Assembly (NCBI RefSeq): GCF_900233005.1
Contig: NZ_LT960611.1
Coordinates: 992,001-1,056,000 of the forward strand
Origin: Vibrio tapetis subsp. tapetis
Lineage (GTDB): Bacteria; Pseudomonadota; Gammaproteobacteria; Enterobacterales; Vibrionaceae
Direction of reading: 5' to 3'
DNA length: 64,000 nucleotides
This document shows positions 28,430 to 38,508 of this stretch, piece after piece. The position numbers and the translations under genes are program-made. Every line of letters starts with the position of its first letter. Position 1 is the first letter of the stretch. The notes beneath the pieces were generated by a model, which saw only the letters and a list, made by a program, of their open reading frames with translations, ran no database searches and was not told where the DNA came from.

Positions 28430-30469
28430 TTACATTCGGTACATTGCACTAAGGCCGATAGTCCGAGACTGCCCAACGGAAGCAAGAGAACCGGCACGGT
28501 AATAAACTGCGTCTTCGTCGGCTAGATTCTTAACATAAGCATTGATAGTAAGTTCACCAACGTTATAACTAACGCGAACATCAAGCAGCGTATAGTTACC
28601 GGCTTTAGAGTCTTTAGTGTTCTCAAGATCTGAGTAGTACTCTCCGACGTGCATTGCATCTGCACCAACAGTCCAGCGCTCACCTAGGTATTGTGTGACA
28701 CCAAAAGCGATATTTGCATTAGGTGCATTGGTAAGTTCATTACCCTCATACGCACCACCTTCGTCAATCTTACTTTCAAGCAGACCAATCGAGCCTCTTA
28801 GTTCCACGCTGTCACTAACCCAAGTTATGCCTTCAACTTCTAGTCCATAAGTATGCGATTTATCCACATTTTCGATAGTGAAACTGCTCGTTCCTGCCTG
28901 ATAACCGCGGTAGTCGTTGTAAAAAATGTTAGCATTCAATGATGTACCACCAGAAAATAGACTCCTACTGCTCAGCTCAAACGCCGAAACAGTCTCGCTG
29001 TCATAACTATATTCGTCGCCAAAAAAGCTAATACCGGCACCTGATGGGCTATAACCTTTGCGTGCGGTTGCGGCAACAGTGGTTGATTCCAAGATGTCGT
29101 GCACTAAGCTCAACTTCGGCAGGTAATAAGTACCCCTATTATTCTGTTTGCTGCTCCCACCGGAGAAACGTGTAGAACTGGTTTTATCCGAATTTTCATT
29201 CTCGATACGCAGACCGGTAACCACTCTCGATGTCTTCGACAGTTCGTAAGTACTTTCCCCATAAATAGCACTGGTTACTGTTTGATATTTCGTTGCGATA
29301 TTAAAATTTGACGTAGAAAGTGACGCATCTTTATTCGAAACATACAACCCGATGACACCCGTTAAATCAGAATCACTACCGTTAAACAACAGTCGGTTTT
29401 CTAGTGCGTAGGTTTCATTATTGACATCGTATGTATGGCCTGTTGAATAAGCATCATCATGGATATCAGAGCTTGAACGGCTAATATGCAATGAATTCGT
29501 GACACTTGGGGCAATCTGATAGTCAACTTCCACAGCAATAGAATCAGCGTTAGAATCTTGTAGGCGAACTTCATTTCTGCCTCCTAACGTAAATTTTTGA
29601 GAATCGATGCCTTCGTCAGTATTACTCGCAAAATTGGCATGTTCTCCCTTATTTTTACTGTAATTAAGCGTCAGTTTAGCCTTTAATTCAGGAATATTTG
29701 TTGGCTCCCATAACAGTTTTCCTCGAGCGTTTAGGCTGTCGGACTCACTTAAATTAGGCGTATCAAAGCCATTCGTATCGTAATTAAGCCACCCTTCTCC
29801 AGTGCTGCCATTAATCACCACTCGGTAAGCTAATTCATCCTCCACCAGAGCGCCTGAAGACATCAGCCCTATGTTATATTTCATGTTGCCGTTCTTATAG
29901 TTCTCAAACCCACTTCGAACCGCCGCTTCATTAAAATACGTTGGATCTTTGGTATTAATCACAAGCGCTCCACCGATAGCACTCGATCCCTGAGCTGTCG
30001 ATTGTGGACCTCTCAGTATTTCCAACTGCTCAACATCCCAAAGCGTTACTGGGTTAAAGTTATAGCCAGAATAGTCTTGGGTGACGCCATCGACCACTGT
30101 CACCACACGAGCACGAGCTCCGGTTAAATAGGCAAGCCCACCGGTTGCAGCCCCTCCGCCCGAAATGCCTCGTATCGAAATATTGCTAAACGAACTACCA
30201 ATAACATTTGGCGCAAGAACGGCTGTTTCTTTGGCTTTATTGTACTCACCCGACTCTAACTTGTCTTGAGATATAACGGTGACACTGGTTGTTACGTCTT
30301 TAATACTCTTATCTATCTTATCACCAGTTATAACATAAGTTTCCACGCCATCATTCTGTGTATTTGCCGTTGAATAAAATGGAATACTACTGATGCTAAC
30401 TAGCCCTAATGCGATTAAACGGTTACGATTTAATGTAGTGATACTAATATCACTGTGTGAGCGATTCAT
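28430..30469 (-). CDS. TonB-dependent siderophore receptor
   Basis: A 679-residue outer-membrane receptor: signal peptide, TonB box-like 'GVETYVITGDK', plug domain ('NVIGSSFSNISIRGISGGG', 'VDGVTQDYSGYNF', 'LEILRGPQSTAQGSSAIGGALVINTKDP') and a 22-strand-type barrel ending in 'QSRTIGLSAMYRM' (terminal aromatic region). It takes up a ferric chelate with TonB energy. The ligand is not readable. It is part of a leftward locus with an MFS permease, an AraC regulator and a siderophore reductase. Confidence 0.9.
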   Translation of the reverse strand: MNRSHSDISITTLNRNRLIALGLVSISSIPFYSTANTQNDGVETYVITGDKIDKSIKDVTTSVTVISQDKLESGEYNKAKETAVLAPNVIGSSFSNISIRGISGGGAATGGLAYLTGARARVVTVVDGVTQDYSGYNFNPVTLWDVEQLEILRGPQSTAQGSSAIGGALVINTKDPTYFNEAAVRSGFENYKNGNMKYNIGLMSSGALVEDELAYRVVINGSTGEGWLNYDTNGFDTPNLSESDSLNARGKLLWEPTNIPELKAKLTLNYSKNKGEHANFASNTDEGIDSQKFTLGGRNEVRLQDSNADSIAVEVDYQIAPSVTNSLHISRSSSDIHDDAYSTGHTYDVNNETYALENRLLFNGSDSDLTGVIGLYVSNKDASLSTSNFNIATKYQTVTSAIYGESTYELSKTSRVVTGLRIENENSDKTSSTRFSGGSSKQNNRGTYYLPKLSLVHDILESTTVAATARKGYSPSGAGISFFGDEYSYDSETVSAFELSSRSLFSGGTSLNANIFYNDYRGYQAGTSSFTIENVDKSHTYGLEVEGITWVSDSVELRGSIGLLESKIDEGGAYEGNELTNAPNANIAFGVTQYLGERWTVGADAMHVGEYYSDLENTKDSKAGNYTLLDVRVSYNVGELTINAYVKNLADEDAVYYRAGSLASVGQSRTIGLSAMYRM

Positions 30470-30607
30470 GAGTTGAGGCTCCCTTTCAAAATAGACTTAA
30501 ACATAAATAAAAGATTACATAATTTAATCTTGACGATATTAATTACAATTACTAAAAATAATTTTCCTTTGGGTATCTCACAAATTGAACCTGACTAAAA
30601 AATTCAA

Positions 30608-31843
30608 TTATTCATAATCATACTGTTTTAATGTTAGCGTTCCATTGTCGCTTATTATCGAGAGTAATCGCCAAACTAAAATAAGAATGAAGAGAGCAAT
30701 TACAGAACCAATTATGGTTGCCAAGCTATACCCGACGTGTTTCGCTACTGCCATACTTGCCCATGAATAAACAAAACCAATAAAGGAAGCGACACTGATC
30801 TGTAAAGTGAAGAATGTCGCTTTGTGATATGTAAGCGAGGCCTTGTCCATAAAGATGGTAGCGGAAATAACGAGTAAAGCAGGAAAACTAATAAAATGTG
30901 CTGCAATGACTAAATGTACCGTCCCTTTATCTGTAAAGCCAAGCGCAGGAAAGATCATCAAAGATAATGCAAAGACTTGAAAACAGAGCACTACCATTAG
31001 TGCATTGTTTCGCCCTACTTTAGCGATCAAATACGCCGCTAACATCGCCGAAACAAAACCCACAATAGAACCAAAAATTTTGATCGAGAATCCTACATCT
31101 GGTAACGACCAACCACTATCAATAAGGATAGGACTGAGTAACGCAAACCCCCAAGTTGATGATAACGGGTAGATGAGCAAGATACAGAACCAATATTTAT
31201 GCTGAACTAAAAATCCCTTTATATCTTTAAATAAACTAAAATAACTTTGTGACGTATTACACTCTTCACTTTCTGGTTCTTTATACATACATACTTGGAA
31301 TAATGCGAAAGATGTCAGTAAAGATAGAATCAAGAATGAACCTTGCCATTGTAGCCAAGGATAAAATATAAGTAGTACCCCACCACCGATAATATTACCC
31401 AAAAGATTACCTGAAAATTGCACGCTACTTGAGAACTTCCGCTCTTCTGGTTGAAATAACTTACAGGACAAACCATCAACCGAAACATCTTGTAAGCTCA
31501 TAAACAAAACATATAGGCAGATAACTGCCAACATACTAGAGAATTGATCCACAATATCCATCGAGCCAACGATAAGAAGAAGAGAAACCATACCTATATT
31601 AGAAAATATTAACCAGCTTCGATATTTCCCTTGAAATACTAAGCGATACTTATCGATAACTGGTGCATAAAAAATTTTACCAATCAGAGGCAAGGCAACG
31701 AGGTTTAGTAACGCTAATTTATCTAAAGGTACGCCCTGTTGCCGTAAAATGGCCAAAGCAGCGGAAAGTATGAATGCAATGCCAATGTATTGAGTAGTAT
31801 AGATACTGGCTAACATTATCCATGGGTGTTTAGTGCTATTCAT
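30608..31843 (-). CDS. MFS transporter of the RhtX/FptX (AmpG-like) siderophore-permease type
   Basis: A 411-residue major-facilitator protein with about 12 membrane segments. 'ALLNLVALPLIGKIFYAPVIDKY' and 'MSLQDVSVDGLSCKLFQPEERK' resemble the AmpG/RhtX group ('P...K..WAP..D', 'QD...DG.A'). In several bacteria such single-polypeptide permeases carry ferric siderophores across the inner membrane in place of an ABC system. Position upstream of the receptor supports this. It could instead be a siderophore exporter; the RhtX-type reading is favoured. Confidence 0.75.
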   Translation of the reverse strand: MNSTKHPWIMLASIYTTQYIGIAFILSAALAILRQQGVPLDKLALLNLVALPLIGKIFYAPVIDKYRLVFQGKYRSWLIFSNIGMVSLLLIVGSMDIVDQFSSMLAVICLYVLFMSLQDVSVDGLSCKLFQPEERKFSSSVQFSGNLLGNIIGGGVLLIFYPWLQWQGSFLILSLLTSFALFQVCMYKEPESEECNTSQSYFSLFKDIKGFLVQHKYWFCILLIYPLSSTWGFALLSPILIDSGWSLPDVGFSIKIFGSIVGFVSAMLAAYLIAKVGRNNALMVVLCFQVFALSLMIFPALGFTDKGTVHLVIAAHFISFPALLVISATIFMDKASLTYHKATFFTLQISVASFIGFVYSWASMAVAKHVGYSLATIIGSVIALFILILVWRLLSIISDNGTLTLKQYDYE

Positions 31844-32007
31844 CGGTCTTAAACTAACGTCCTTTTACTACATTCAGAATCAAATGCCTTAGCACTTAAT
31901 GAGAATGAGTTGCATAAGCAATACTATTTGTGTTGATTGGCAATTATAATGCGTAAATTGCCGAGCGCTTTCGAATGAGGTCGTATTCCTTTCGAAAACC
32001 GTCAATT

Positions 32008-32889
32008 CTAGGCCGTTTTGTTAAGCTGCAATGAATGCCGATATTCGCTAGGAGTCATACCGATTTCATTTTTGAACAGTGTGGCGAAATGGGCTTGGCT
32101 CTTGTAACCAATGTCACTCGCAATCTGACTAATAGCGACGTCGCTCCCCAATAGGTCAGCAGCAGCACTAAGCCTTTTTTTACTCAACCATTTTCGAAAG
32201 CTCAAACCGAACAGATCTTTAACGTCTTGCTTTATATAAGTTTGGTTACTTCTGGCTAGGCGTGCCACCGTGGACAACGTCCAATCCTGATCTAGATTGC
32301 TCTCTATATGAACAAGTGCATCGTTTAAATAAGATAATCGTGACGACGGCTGATTCTGGCTCGATTCACGTCGCTTATGAAGAAATAGCGCTAACACCTC
32401 TAACGCCTTTGCTTTTATGAATAGCTTCCTTTCAAGCCCTTTGAATTCGCACTGCCAAATGGACTCGCAGCAACGCAATATATCTCCTGATATCGCCCCC
32501 AATTCTGAAAGCCTAGCTTCAGGCCGAAAATGCGTGGCTATGTCGTCGAGTGCATCTACCCCATATAAATGAAGTTGAGCTAACGGAATCATGATTGAAA
32601 AGTTCTGCCAAGTGGCGTTAACAGGAAAAAGAACACGGCTCGAGCATGGCTCGTCTGCTAACGCTACCGTGTAGTGATAGTTGTAATTACCCTGTTCTTC
32701 TGCATTACCACTTAATGAGCTATATTGGCATTGACCAAGAACCGTTATATAAAGCCCTGGTGTGAATAAATTTTCGACTACGGTATCTTCAGAAAAACAG
32801 TGATTCACAAAACGCACCCAACTGTGACTTTCAGCGTCCAGCTCAAGATGTTCGAAGGTAGTGAGGTTTTGAATTGAAATACTTTCCAC
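32008..32889 (-). CDS. AraC-family transcriptional regulator (PchR-like position and role)
   Basis: A 293-residue regulator with an N-terminal ligand-type domain and a C-terminal pair of helix-turn-helices ('LSTVARLARSNQTYIKQDVKDLFGLSFRKWLSKKRLSAAADLL' and 'ISQIASDIGYKSQAHFATLFKNEIGMTPSEYRHSL'). This is the AraC DNA-binding domain. The strong Fur box at 32958-32972 shows iron control of its promoter. By analogy with PchR and similar proteins it probably activates the downstream permease and receptor when the ferric siderophore is present. Confidence 0.85.
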   Translation of the reverse strand: MESISIQNLTTFEHLELDAESHSWVRFVNHCFSEDTVVENLFTPGLYITVLGQCQYSSLSGNAEEQGNYNYHYTVALADEPCSSRVLFPVNATWQNFSIMIPLAQLHLYGVDALDDIATHFRPEARLSELGAISGDILRCCESIWQCEFKGLERKLFIKAKALEVLALFLHKRRESSQNQPSSRLSYLNDALVHIESNLDQDWTLSTVARLARSNQTYIKQDVKDLFGLSFRKWLSKKRLSAAADLLGSDVAISQIASDIGYKSQAHFATLFKNEIGMTPSEYRHSLQLNKTA

Positions 32890-32957
32890 GTGGCGCCCTT
32901 CCTAGAGAATCGTCGATACCGTTGCTTCGTAACTGAGCTGACAATATACATTCCGAA

Positions 32958-32972
32958 TGATAATCATTATCA
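32958..32972. promoter_or_regulatory. Fur box upstream of the AraC regulator
   Basis: TGATAATCATTATCA is a perfect 7-1-7 inverted repeat, identical to the Fur core consensus. It is 68 bases upstream of the regulator start. Confidence 0.9.
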
Positions 32973-33084
32973 TATACGTAATTGATAGAAATGTAACTCC
33001 ATACGATCCGAAATGCTCCCTGACCGCAGAAAATACCTAACACTTCGCAAGGCTCAAAACTTTGATGATTCAAATACTATTTTG

Positions 33085-33152
33085 TTAGCTTTAGAAACGA
33101 AGAAAGCCCTGACTTTTTTCAGTCAAGGCTTTCACAGTGAGGACTCACGACT
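33085..33152 (+). repeat. Left copy of a hairpin-containing direct repeat
   Basis: A 23-base block (33085-33107) beginning TTAGCTTTAG and ending GAAAGC, a hairpin GAAAGCC..GGCTTTC with a CTGAC/AGTCA extension, and the 17-base tail AGTGAGGACTCACGACT (33136-33152). The same parts in the same order and orientation recur at 48762-48837. It lies past the stop of the M16 protease gene and may act as its terminator. It also falls in the otherwise gene-free stretch 32890-33257. Confidence 0.7.
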
Positions 33153-33257
33153 AAGTTCCTCACTCACTGCACAAATGCAATATTTCCTAAGTCGGCGAAA
33201 GAAGCAGGACAAACGACATCACTTTTAGCCGACGCTAAGCTTACTCTTTCGTTCCGC

Positions 33258-36074
33258 TTACTTCTGAGGAAGAACCTTTACTTCCAATACCGTATCGATA
33301 TCGATGAGCCTAGCTGCAGCCAAAATATCCTCTTTAGTCACGGCAGCCAGTTTTTCTCCTGTCATTCCATCCGCTTCGATCATGTCTGGATATGTTTGAG
33401 CGGTTGAAACCAGAGCAAACCAATAACCATTACTCTCGACTTGCTGCGCGACTGCGTCGACTAAAGGCGTCACAGCTCGAGTGAGTTCATCATCGGTGAT
33501 AGGTGTCGTTTGCAGTGAACGCAGCACATTTTTATACGCTTCAAATACACTATCGACTTGATCCAATGTCGTGTTGCTGTTCATCACTAAATAACCGAAA
33601 TCTTTGAAGTTATACGATTGTTGACGTCCTACCCAGGGACTATAAGCTGCGCCCATTGCTTCCCTGATTTGTTTGGTTACACGCTGCTGAATGACATGCT
33701 CTAACAACAAGAAATCCAATGCTTGTTCGGTATTTCGAGCATCAGGTAAGTTCCAATAACTACTGGCTAAAGCCGTTGTTTTATCACCTTCATGATACCA
33801 AGTGACGTTCTCTTTTTTGATTTGGGGAAAGGCTATTTGGTAACGATCTAAGGTGTCATTAAGCTTAATATCTAAAGCGCCGAAAGTTTGCGCTACGTAA
33901 TCTATCGCTTGCTGATTAGAGATATCGCCAACAACGCCAATCTCGATTGGCCCTTTGGCCACCGCACTCTCCACAATCGGTTTTAGATCCGACATGCTCA
34001 CTTTATTAAGAGCATCTACCGTCGGCGGCGCCCATCGGAGGTCTCCGCCTCGCAGCTTTTGGCCAATGTGAAAATCTCTCACTTGCTCTGGGCTTTCTTG
34101 GTAAGTCTCTAAGTACTGTTTTACCGATTGTAAAGAGAAAGACTTCCCCTCTTCACGATAGCCCCCCTCTGTCATCAAAGCCGTAAAAACTCTCAGTTGA
34201 TTAAGCACGTCTTCTTGAACTACTGCTTGTTGGGTTACAAATGCATTAGTGGTTACATGTGATTGCAAACCCATCGTGGTGCCCGAGAAAATACGCCCAA
34301 GCTCATTGATATCGTGCGCTTTAAGGCCGCCCGTTGCCATACCAACATTGTACAACTCAATAAGTGGCGCTTGAGCCGATGTAAGCGCCATTTTGCCTTT
34401 CCCCACCCTAACAGACAGGTAAACGACACCGCTTTCGAAATCGGTTTGTTTTACATTCAGCATCACACCATTTTCAAAACGGTAACTCGCTATGTTGCCA
34501 TAATCCGATGTTCCAAGAAGTTTGGCTTTACCTGGTTGACCAAAATTCTGATAAGCGAACTCTGTGGTAACTTGCTCTTTGTACGGTTTGACTTGCTCGG
34601 CTTCACTTCTGACGTAAGCTTCAAGAACTTTTCTATGAATAATATCGATATCACGTCGCTTGGTTAAATAGATACGAGGGGGATGAGAAGCCCAACGCTT
34701 ATTGAACGCTTCATTAACTGCTTGGCGTGTAAGCTGCCCTTTTAGCTCTTCAAACAAGGCAAGATCAGATTGTGCCGAAAGCATAATGTAACCGCTGTCG
34801 ACCGCATTCATCGCGTGATTAGCTAATGCCGAACTGGATGCATCACCTGCGGTTTCTGCATTAAGCTTTAAGTCTTTTTCTAAGGCCATTAGTTGTCTCG
34901 ATATCTCGCCGGGTGTAAAACCAAACTCGGCCGCCTGACGCAGAGTTCGCTCAAGAATCCTTACCCCATATGTTCCTTCGTTGTCAGCAGTAGTTAAGCC
35001 AATTTTACTGACGCGAGCAAAGCCGTAATCCAGCGACGAGTACATTGTTGAAGACAATATGTCACCGTTGCTTTCATACAAAATAGTGTCTAAACGTTTA
35101 GACAAAGCCCTGCGCCCTATCAAGTGCGTCCAATAATCCAGTACGGTTTCTTTTGAGCGAGCTTTTGGCTGCTCTTTCTCTATAAAGTTGAATTCAATTT
35201 GTGTTTCAATATTCGGGTCGACAAACACGTGCACTTCTTTATGAGTAGGCAGCACTAAATCAAACTTCGGATCCATTGCAGGTTGATATTCACTGTTCGT
35301 CCAGTTCGAAAAGTAATGCTTAACTCTCTCTAACATCACTTTACGTGGTAAATCTCCAGCCAAAATCAATGTCGTGTTCTTAGGAGCATAAAAAGTTTGG
35401 TAAAACTGACGTAAGTCGCGTTGCGTCACTTGCTCCATGCCCTTAATGGTTCCTAAGCCAATCTTTTGCGTTAAATCAGTACCTTTATAAAGGTAGTTCC
35501 CTTGATCAATGAATCGCTCTAACCAAACCGACTGCCGCTCTCTAACTTCTGAGAGGATCACCTTACGTTCACGTTCGATGGCATCTTTATCTAAGCTCAA
35601 TTCAGAGGCGGTTTCGCGTAGCAAAAACAAGGCCGTGTTAACGCTCTCTGTATCCGCTTTAGGTAAGTCCAAGCGATAATTGGTGTTAGTCATGTCGGTC
35701 GTGGCATTCGTGTCGGCACCAAAAGCCAAACCGTGCCTTTCAAGCATGGCTACCATTTCTCCCTCAGGTACGTTGGTTGACCCATTGAAAGCCATATGCT
35801 CTAGAAAATGAGCAAGGCCCGGTTCGTCTCCTGTTTCTTGAAACGATCCTGCATCCACCAGCATTCGTATCGAAAGACCTTTCTTAGGCGTATCATTTTC
35901 AACGGTAATGACACGTAAGCCATTATCGAGTAACACCGACTGATAACGGGCATCAAGTGTCACATCCGATTGCGAAAACCAATTCGCTGATTCATTGGGT
36001 GCGGAAGTCGCCGTAAGTGGAAGACACGCCAAAGAGAGCAGTAATAGTTTGGTAGGAATTTTGGAATTAAACAT
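33258..36074 (-). CDS. Periplasmic M16-family zinc metalloprotease
   Basis: About 938 residues. The start at 36074 (MFNSKIPTKLLLLSLACLPLTATSA) gives a proper signal peptide; the longer frame to 36137 does not. The active-site motif HxxEH is present as 'HFLEH' in 'GLAHFLEHMAFNGSTNVPEGEM', with the downstream catalytic glutamate region 'ERERKVILSEVRERQ'. Two M16 halves and M16C middle domains make a full clam-shell peptidase like PqqL or FusC. It closes the leftward TonB operon, about 190 bases after the TPR gene. Such periplasmic proteases cut imported protein cargo (FusC cleaves ferredoxin); this role is inferred from context. Confidence 0.88.
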   Translation of the reverse strand: MFNSKIPTKLLLLSLACLPLTATSAPNESANWFSQSDVTLDARYQSVLLDNGLRVITVENDTPKKGLSIRMLVDAGSFQETGDEPGLAHFLEHMAFNGSTNVPEGEMVAMLERHGLAFGADTNATTDMTNTNYRLDLPKADTESVNTALFLLRETASELSLDKDAIERERKVILSEVRERQSVWLERFIDQGNYLYKGTDLTQKIGLGTIKGMEQVTQRDLRQFYQTFYAPKNTTLILAGDLPRKVMLERVKHYFSNWTNSEYQPAMDPKFDLVLPTHKEVHVFVDPNIETQIEFNFIEKEQPKARSKETVLDYWTHLIGRRALSKRLDTILYESNGDILSSTMYSSLDYGFARVSKIGLTTADNEGTYGVRILERTLRQAAEFGFTPGEISRQLMALEKDLKLNAETAGDASSSALANHAMNAVDSGYIMLSAQSDLALFEELKGQLTRQAVNEAFNKRWASHPPRIYLTKRRDIDIIHRKVLEAYVRSEAEQVKPYKEQVTTEFAYQNFGQPGKAKLLGTSDYGNIASYRFENGVMLNVKQTDFESGVVYLSVRVGKGKMALTSAQAPLIELYNVGMATGGLKAHDINELGRIFSGTTMGLQSHVTTNAFVTQQAVVQEDVLNQLRVFTALMTEGGYREEGKSFSLQSVKQYLETYQESPEQVRDFHIGQKLRGGDLRWAPPTVDALNKVSMSDLKPIVESAVAKGPIEIGVVGDISNQQAIDYVAQTFGALDIKLNDTLDRYQIAFPQIKKENVTWYHEGDKTTALASSYWNLPDARNTEQALDFLLLEHVIQQRVTKQIREAMGAAYSPWVGRQQSYNFKDFGYLVMNSNTTLDQVDSVFEAYKNVLRSLQTTPITDDELTRAVTPLVDAVAQQVESNGYWFALVSTAQTYPDMIEADGMTGEKLAAVTKEDILAAARLIDIDTVLEVKVLPQK

Positions 36075-36266
36075 AAAACACACAGACAACAAGTGATAAT
36101 TAAGCTCAATCCTGTAGACCAGATAAATGCTTGTCAAGCAGTTAATAGCTACCCTAAATTAGATTGTATATTAGTAATATAGGCGAGATTCGATGCAAGT
36201 TCACATCGCCGATATTCACCACAATTGTTTCAATCGGCGTCACGTCTCCCCCCCCATCAGAGACCG

Positions 36267-37469
36267 TCATCCTGCTCTGTTATCGATGGGCAAACTTAAA
36301 TAATGAACTTGATGCAGCCATTGCGATGCGATGGTTTGGTACTCCCCCTTACTAAGCTTCTTAAAGTCGGCGGCTGCACTATCGTATTGTTGCAATTCAA
36401 AATAACTGATCCCTCTAAGTAGCCTCCAATAGTCATTTTGAGGTTCCGTCGAGATCTGCCGTGTGAGCAACGGAAGCGCTTTTGCCCATTCGCCTTGGCT
36501 ATAAGCTAACTGCGTTTGTGTCGCTAACAATGGCTCATTGGGGTGTTGTTCTAAATAACTCAACGCTTTTTTCTGTTGACGCGACAACAGCAATGACTTC
36601 AGCATTAAGCCTTGAAAGGTCATGTCATTCTTCAATTGAGATTGATGCTTTGACAATACTTGCGCCGCACCTAGCGGAGCATTTTCAGTGAGCATCAATT
36701 GGGCCAACAAAAGTATATTCTTACTCTCAAGTAAATGGCGGTCATCTAACCCAGACAATACTGCGATGGCTTGTTTTTGTTGATTTTGTAACAAGTAATT
36801 ATAAGCCAACCCTAGCCAGTATTTCTTTTGTTGAGGGTATAATTTCGTCAGTTTTTTCAGCAACCGATTTGCTTTGTTTGGCGATTTCGATTGCTGATAA
36901 ACGGCCAGTAGAAATTGATACCTTTCTTGTGTTGGCCGCTTATCGATCGCAGAAACGATCGAATGCTCAGCATCATTCCACATCTTCAGATGATAAGCAC
37001 TATAAGCGCTGATGCTATCGACTTCCGCTTGAATTTGCGCTGTTGGAAACGCTTGCTTATCTGCTTTCCATAAGTTCGAGGTAAGATGCTCTTGCCACTG
37101 CTGTGTGAACACCAATGCCTCTGAGTATTGCTCAGTCTGATACGATAATTGAATCGCCAAATTGAGTAACTGACTCTGCTCTTGGATTGTAGGATCGTAG
37201 CTCAGTAATTCAACCGCTAGATCACGGCCACATATGTACTTCTGAAACTGCAAACACGCTTGTAAATATAAGCCAGCTGCGACGCGTTTATTTGCCGTTC
37301 CCTGCCCTTTTTGTTGCTTATAAAATCGTGCTATAGGGGCAATATCTGCACTTGGATCCTCAGTTAACCAACGATGTAATACTTGATAGCGTTCTATCAC
37401 GTCGATATTCACTTGCGCGGCCACGACAGGGCTAAATAAGCAAAACAGAAAACAAAACCGTACAAGCAT
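36267..37469 (-). CDS. TPR-repeat protein of a TonB2-type operon
   Basis: A 400-residue exported protein (signal peptide MLVRFCFLFCLFSPVVAA) made of helical pairs of the TPR kind ('PLLATQTQLAYSQGEWAKALPLL', 'YWRLLRGISYFELQQYDSAAADFKKL'). It starts three bases after the tonB stop. The Vibrio TonB2 operon has a TPR gene at exactly this place, and it is thought to stabilise or modulate the TonB complex. A run of eight Gs (as Cs at 36249-36256) lies just past its stop. Confidence 0.8.
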   Translation of the reverse strand: MLVRFCFLFCLFSPVVAAQVNIDVIERYQVLHRWLTEDPSADIAPIARFYKQQKGQGTANKRVAAGLYLQACLQFQKYICGRDLAVELLSYDPTIQEQSQLLNLAIQLSYQTEQYSEALVFTQQWQEHLTSNLWKADKQAFPTAQIQAEVDSISAYSAYHLKMWNDAEHSIVSAIDKRPTQERYQFLLAVYQQSKSPNKANRLLKKLTKLYPQQKKYWLGLAYNYLLQNQQKQAIAVLSGLDDRHLLESKNILLLAQLMLTENAPLGAAQVLSKHQSQLKNDMTFQGLMLKSLLLSRQQKKALSYLEQHPNEPLLATQTQLAYSQGEWAKALPLLTRQISTEPQNDYWRLLRGISYFELQQYDSAAADFKKLSKGEYQTIASQWLHQVHYLSLPIDNRAG

Positions 37470-37472
37470 CGC

Positions 37473-38132
37473 TTACTTCTCCAATTGATAATTCACAACA
37501 ACGCGTTGCCATTCTTGCCCCTTCTCCGGTGCAACAAATCGCCAACGCATCACGGCACGCAATGCCGATTGCAAAAAAACACCTTCAGGCGATTCATTCA
37601 CCACTCGATGTTGTAAAGGCGCCCCTTTCTCGTCAATCAACAAATCAAGGGCTATATTGCCCTCAATACCCTTACGCTTTGCACTTTGCGGGTACTGAGG
37701 TGGCACTTGAAATGTGGGCTTAGCCATCGCAATACTCGCTTGAATCTGACTGCCTTCTGCCCAATTTTTTGACGACATATTGAATTGATAGGTTCTCGAC
37801 ATTTCCAACGACAGCTTAGGCTCAAAAGTGACTTTAGGTAGCACGACGTTCGTGACCGACTCCGCTAACACAAAATCCACGATACTAGGCCGTGCAGGTG
37901 CCGGGTTAGGAGCTGTCGCTACCTCGACGGGCAGCGGCCCTTCGGGCTCAATACGCGTTTCAGGTTGCTGAGAATACATACTGTAAATGGGATACGACAA
38001 AGGCTCATCTCGCTCGGCATTGGGTGCGATCAAACTGCTCACCAATAAGGCCAACAGGACATTAACCGCCAATGCTGCAATGGCAATAAGTAAGTAATGG
38101 GCGCTACTTCTCTTGGGTAGCAACAGCAACAT
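37473..38132 (-). CDS. tonB: TonB family energy transducer (TonB2-like)
   Basis: A 219-residue protein with an N-terminal membrane anchor (residues 13-35), a short proline-containing spacer ('PEGPLPVEVATAPNPAPARP') and a C-terminal TonB domain ('PPQYPQSAKRKGIEGNIALDLLIDEKGAPLQHRVVNESPEGVFLQSALRAVMRWRF'). It passes proton-motive energy to outer-membrane receptors, presumably the divergent receptor at 41587. It overlaps exbD by 29 bases. Confidence 0.9.
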   Translation of the reverse strand: MLLLLPKRSSAHYLLIAIAALAVNVLLALLVSSLIAPNAERDEPLSYPIYSMYSQQPETRIEPEGPLPVEVATAPNPAPARPSIVDFVLAESVTNVVLPKVTFEPKLSLEMSRTYQFNMSSKNWAEGSQIQASIAMAKPTFQVPPQYPQSAKRKGIEGNIALDLLIDEKGAPLQHRVVNESPEGVFLQSALRAVMRWRFVAPEKGQEWQRVVVNYQLEK

Positions 38133-38508
38133 TGCCGACTCCTACAAGACGTAAACTGTCGATCACTTCAATCAATTTTCCTGTCGGTACCCGTTTGTCT
38201 GCCTTGATTACCGCATTGCTCATAGGTTGCACTTGTACCTGTATACTCGCTAATGTTTTTAGTTTAGAGAGTGAGACTCGAGCCTCTTCGAACCACAACT
38301 GACCACTCTCGTCGATTGTAACATTCAATGAACGATTCTCACTTTGAGTCGAACTGCTTGAGCTTGGCCGGTCGATTGGGATACTCGAGTCTTTTTGAAA
38401 GGTCGCAGAGAGAATAAAGAAAATGAGCAATATAAACACAACGTCGATCAATGGCGTTAAATCAACCTGTGCGGAATCCTCCGCAGTTACATACGATTTA
38501 ATTTTCAT
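38104..38508 (-). CDS. exbD: ExbD biopolymer transport protein
   Basis: A 134-residue ExbD with one membrane helix containing the key aspartate ('DLTPLIDVVFILLIFFILSATF') and a periplasmic domain. With ExbB it forms the proton-driven motor that powers TonB. Overlaps at both ends with its neighbours indicate a tight operon. Confidence 0.92.
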   Translation of the reverse strand: MKIKSYVTAEDSAQVDLTPLIDVVFILLIFFILSATFQKDSSIPIDRPSSSSSTQSENRSLNVTIDESGQLWFEEARVSLSKLKTLASIQVQVQPMSNAVIKADKRVPTGKLIEVIDSLRLVGVGNVAVATQEK

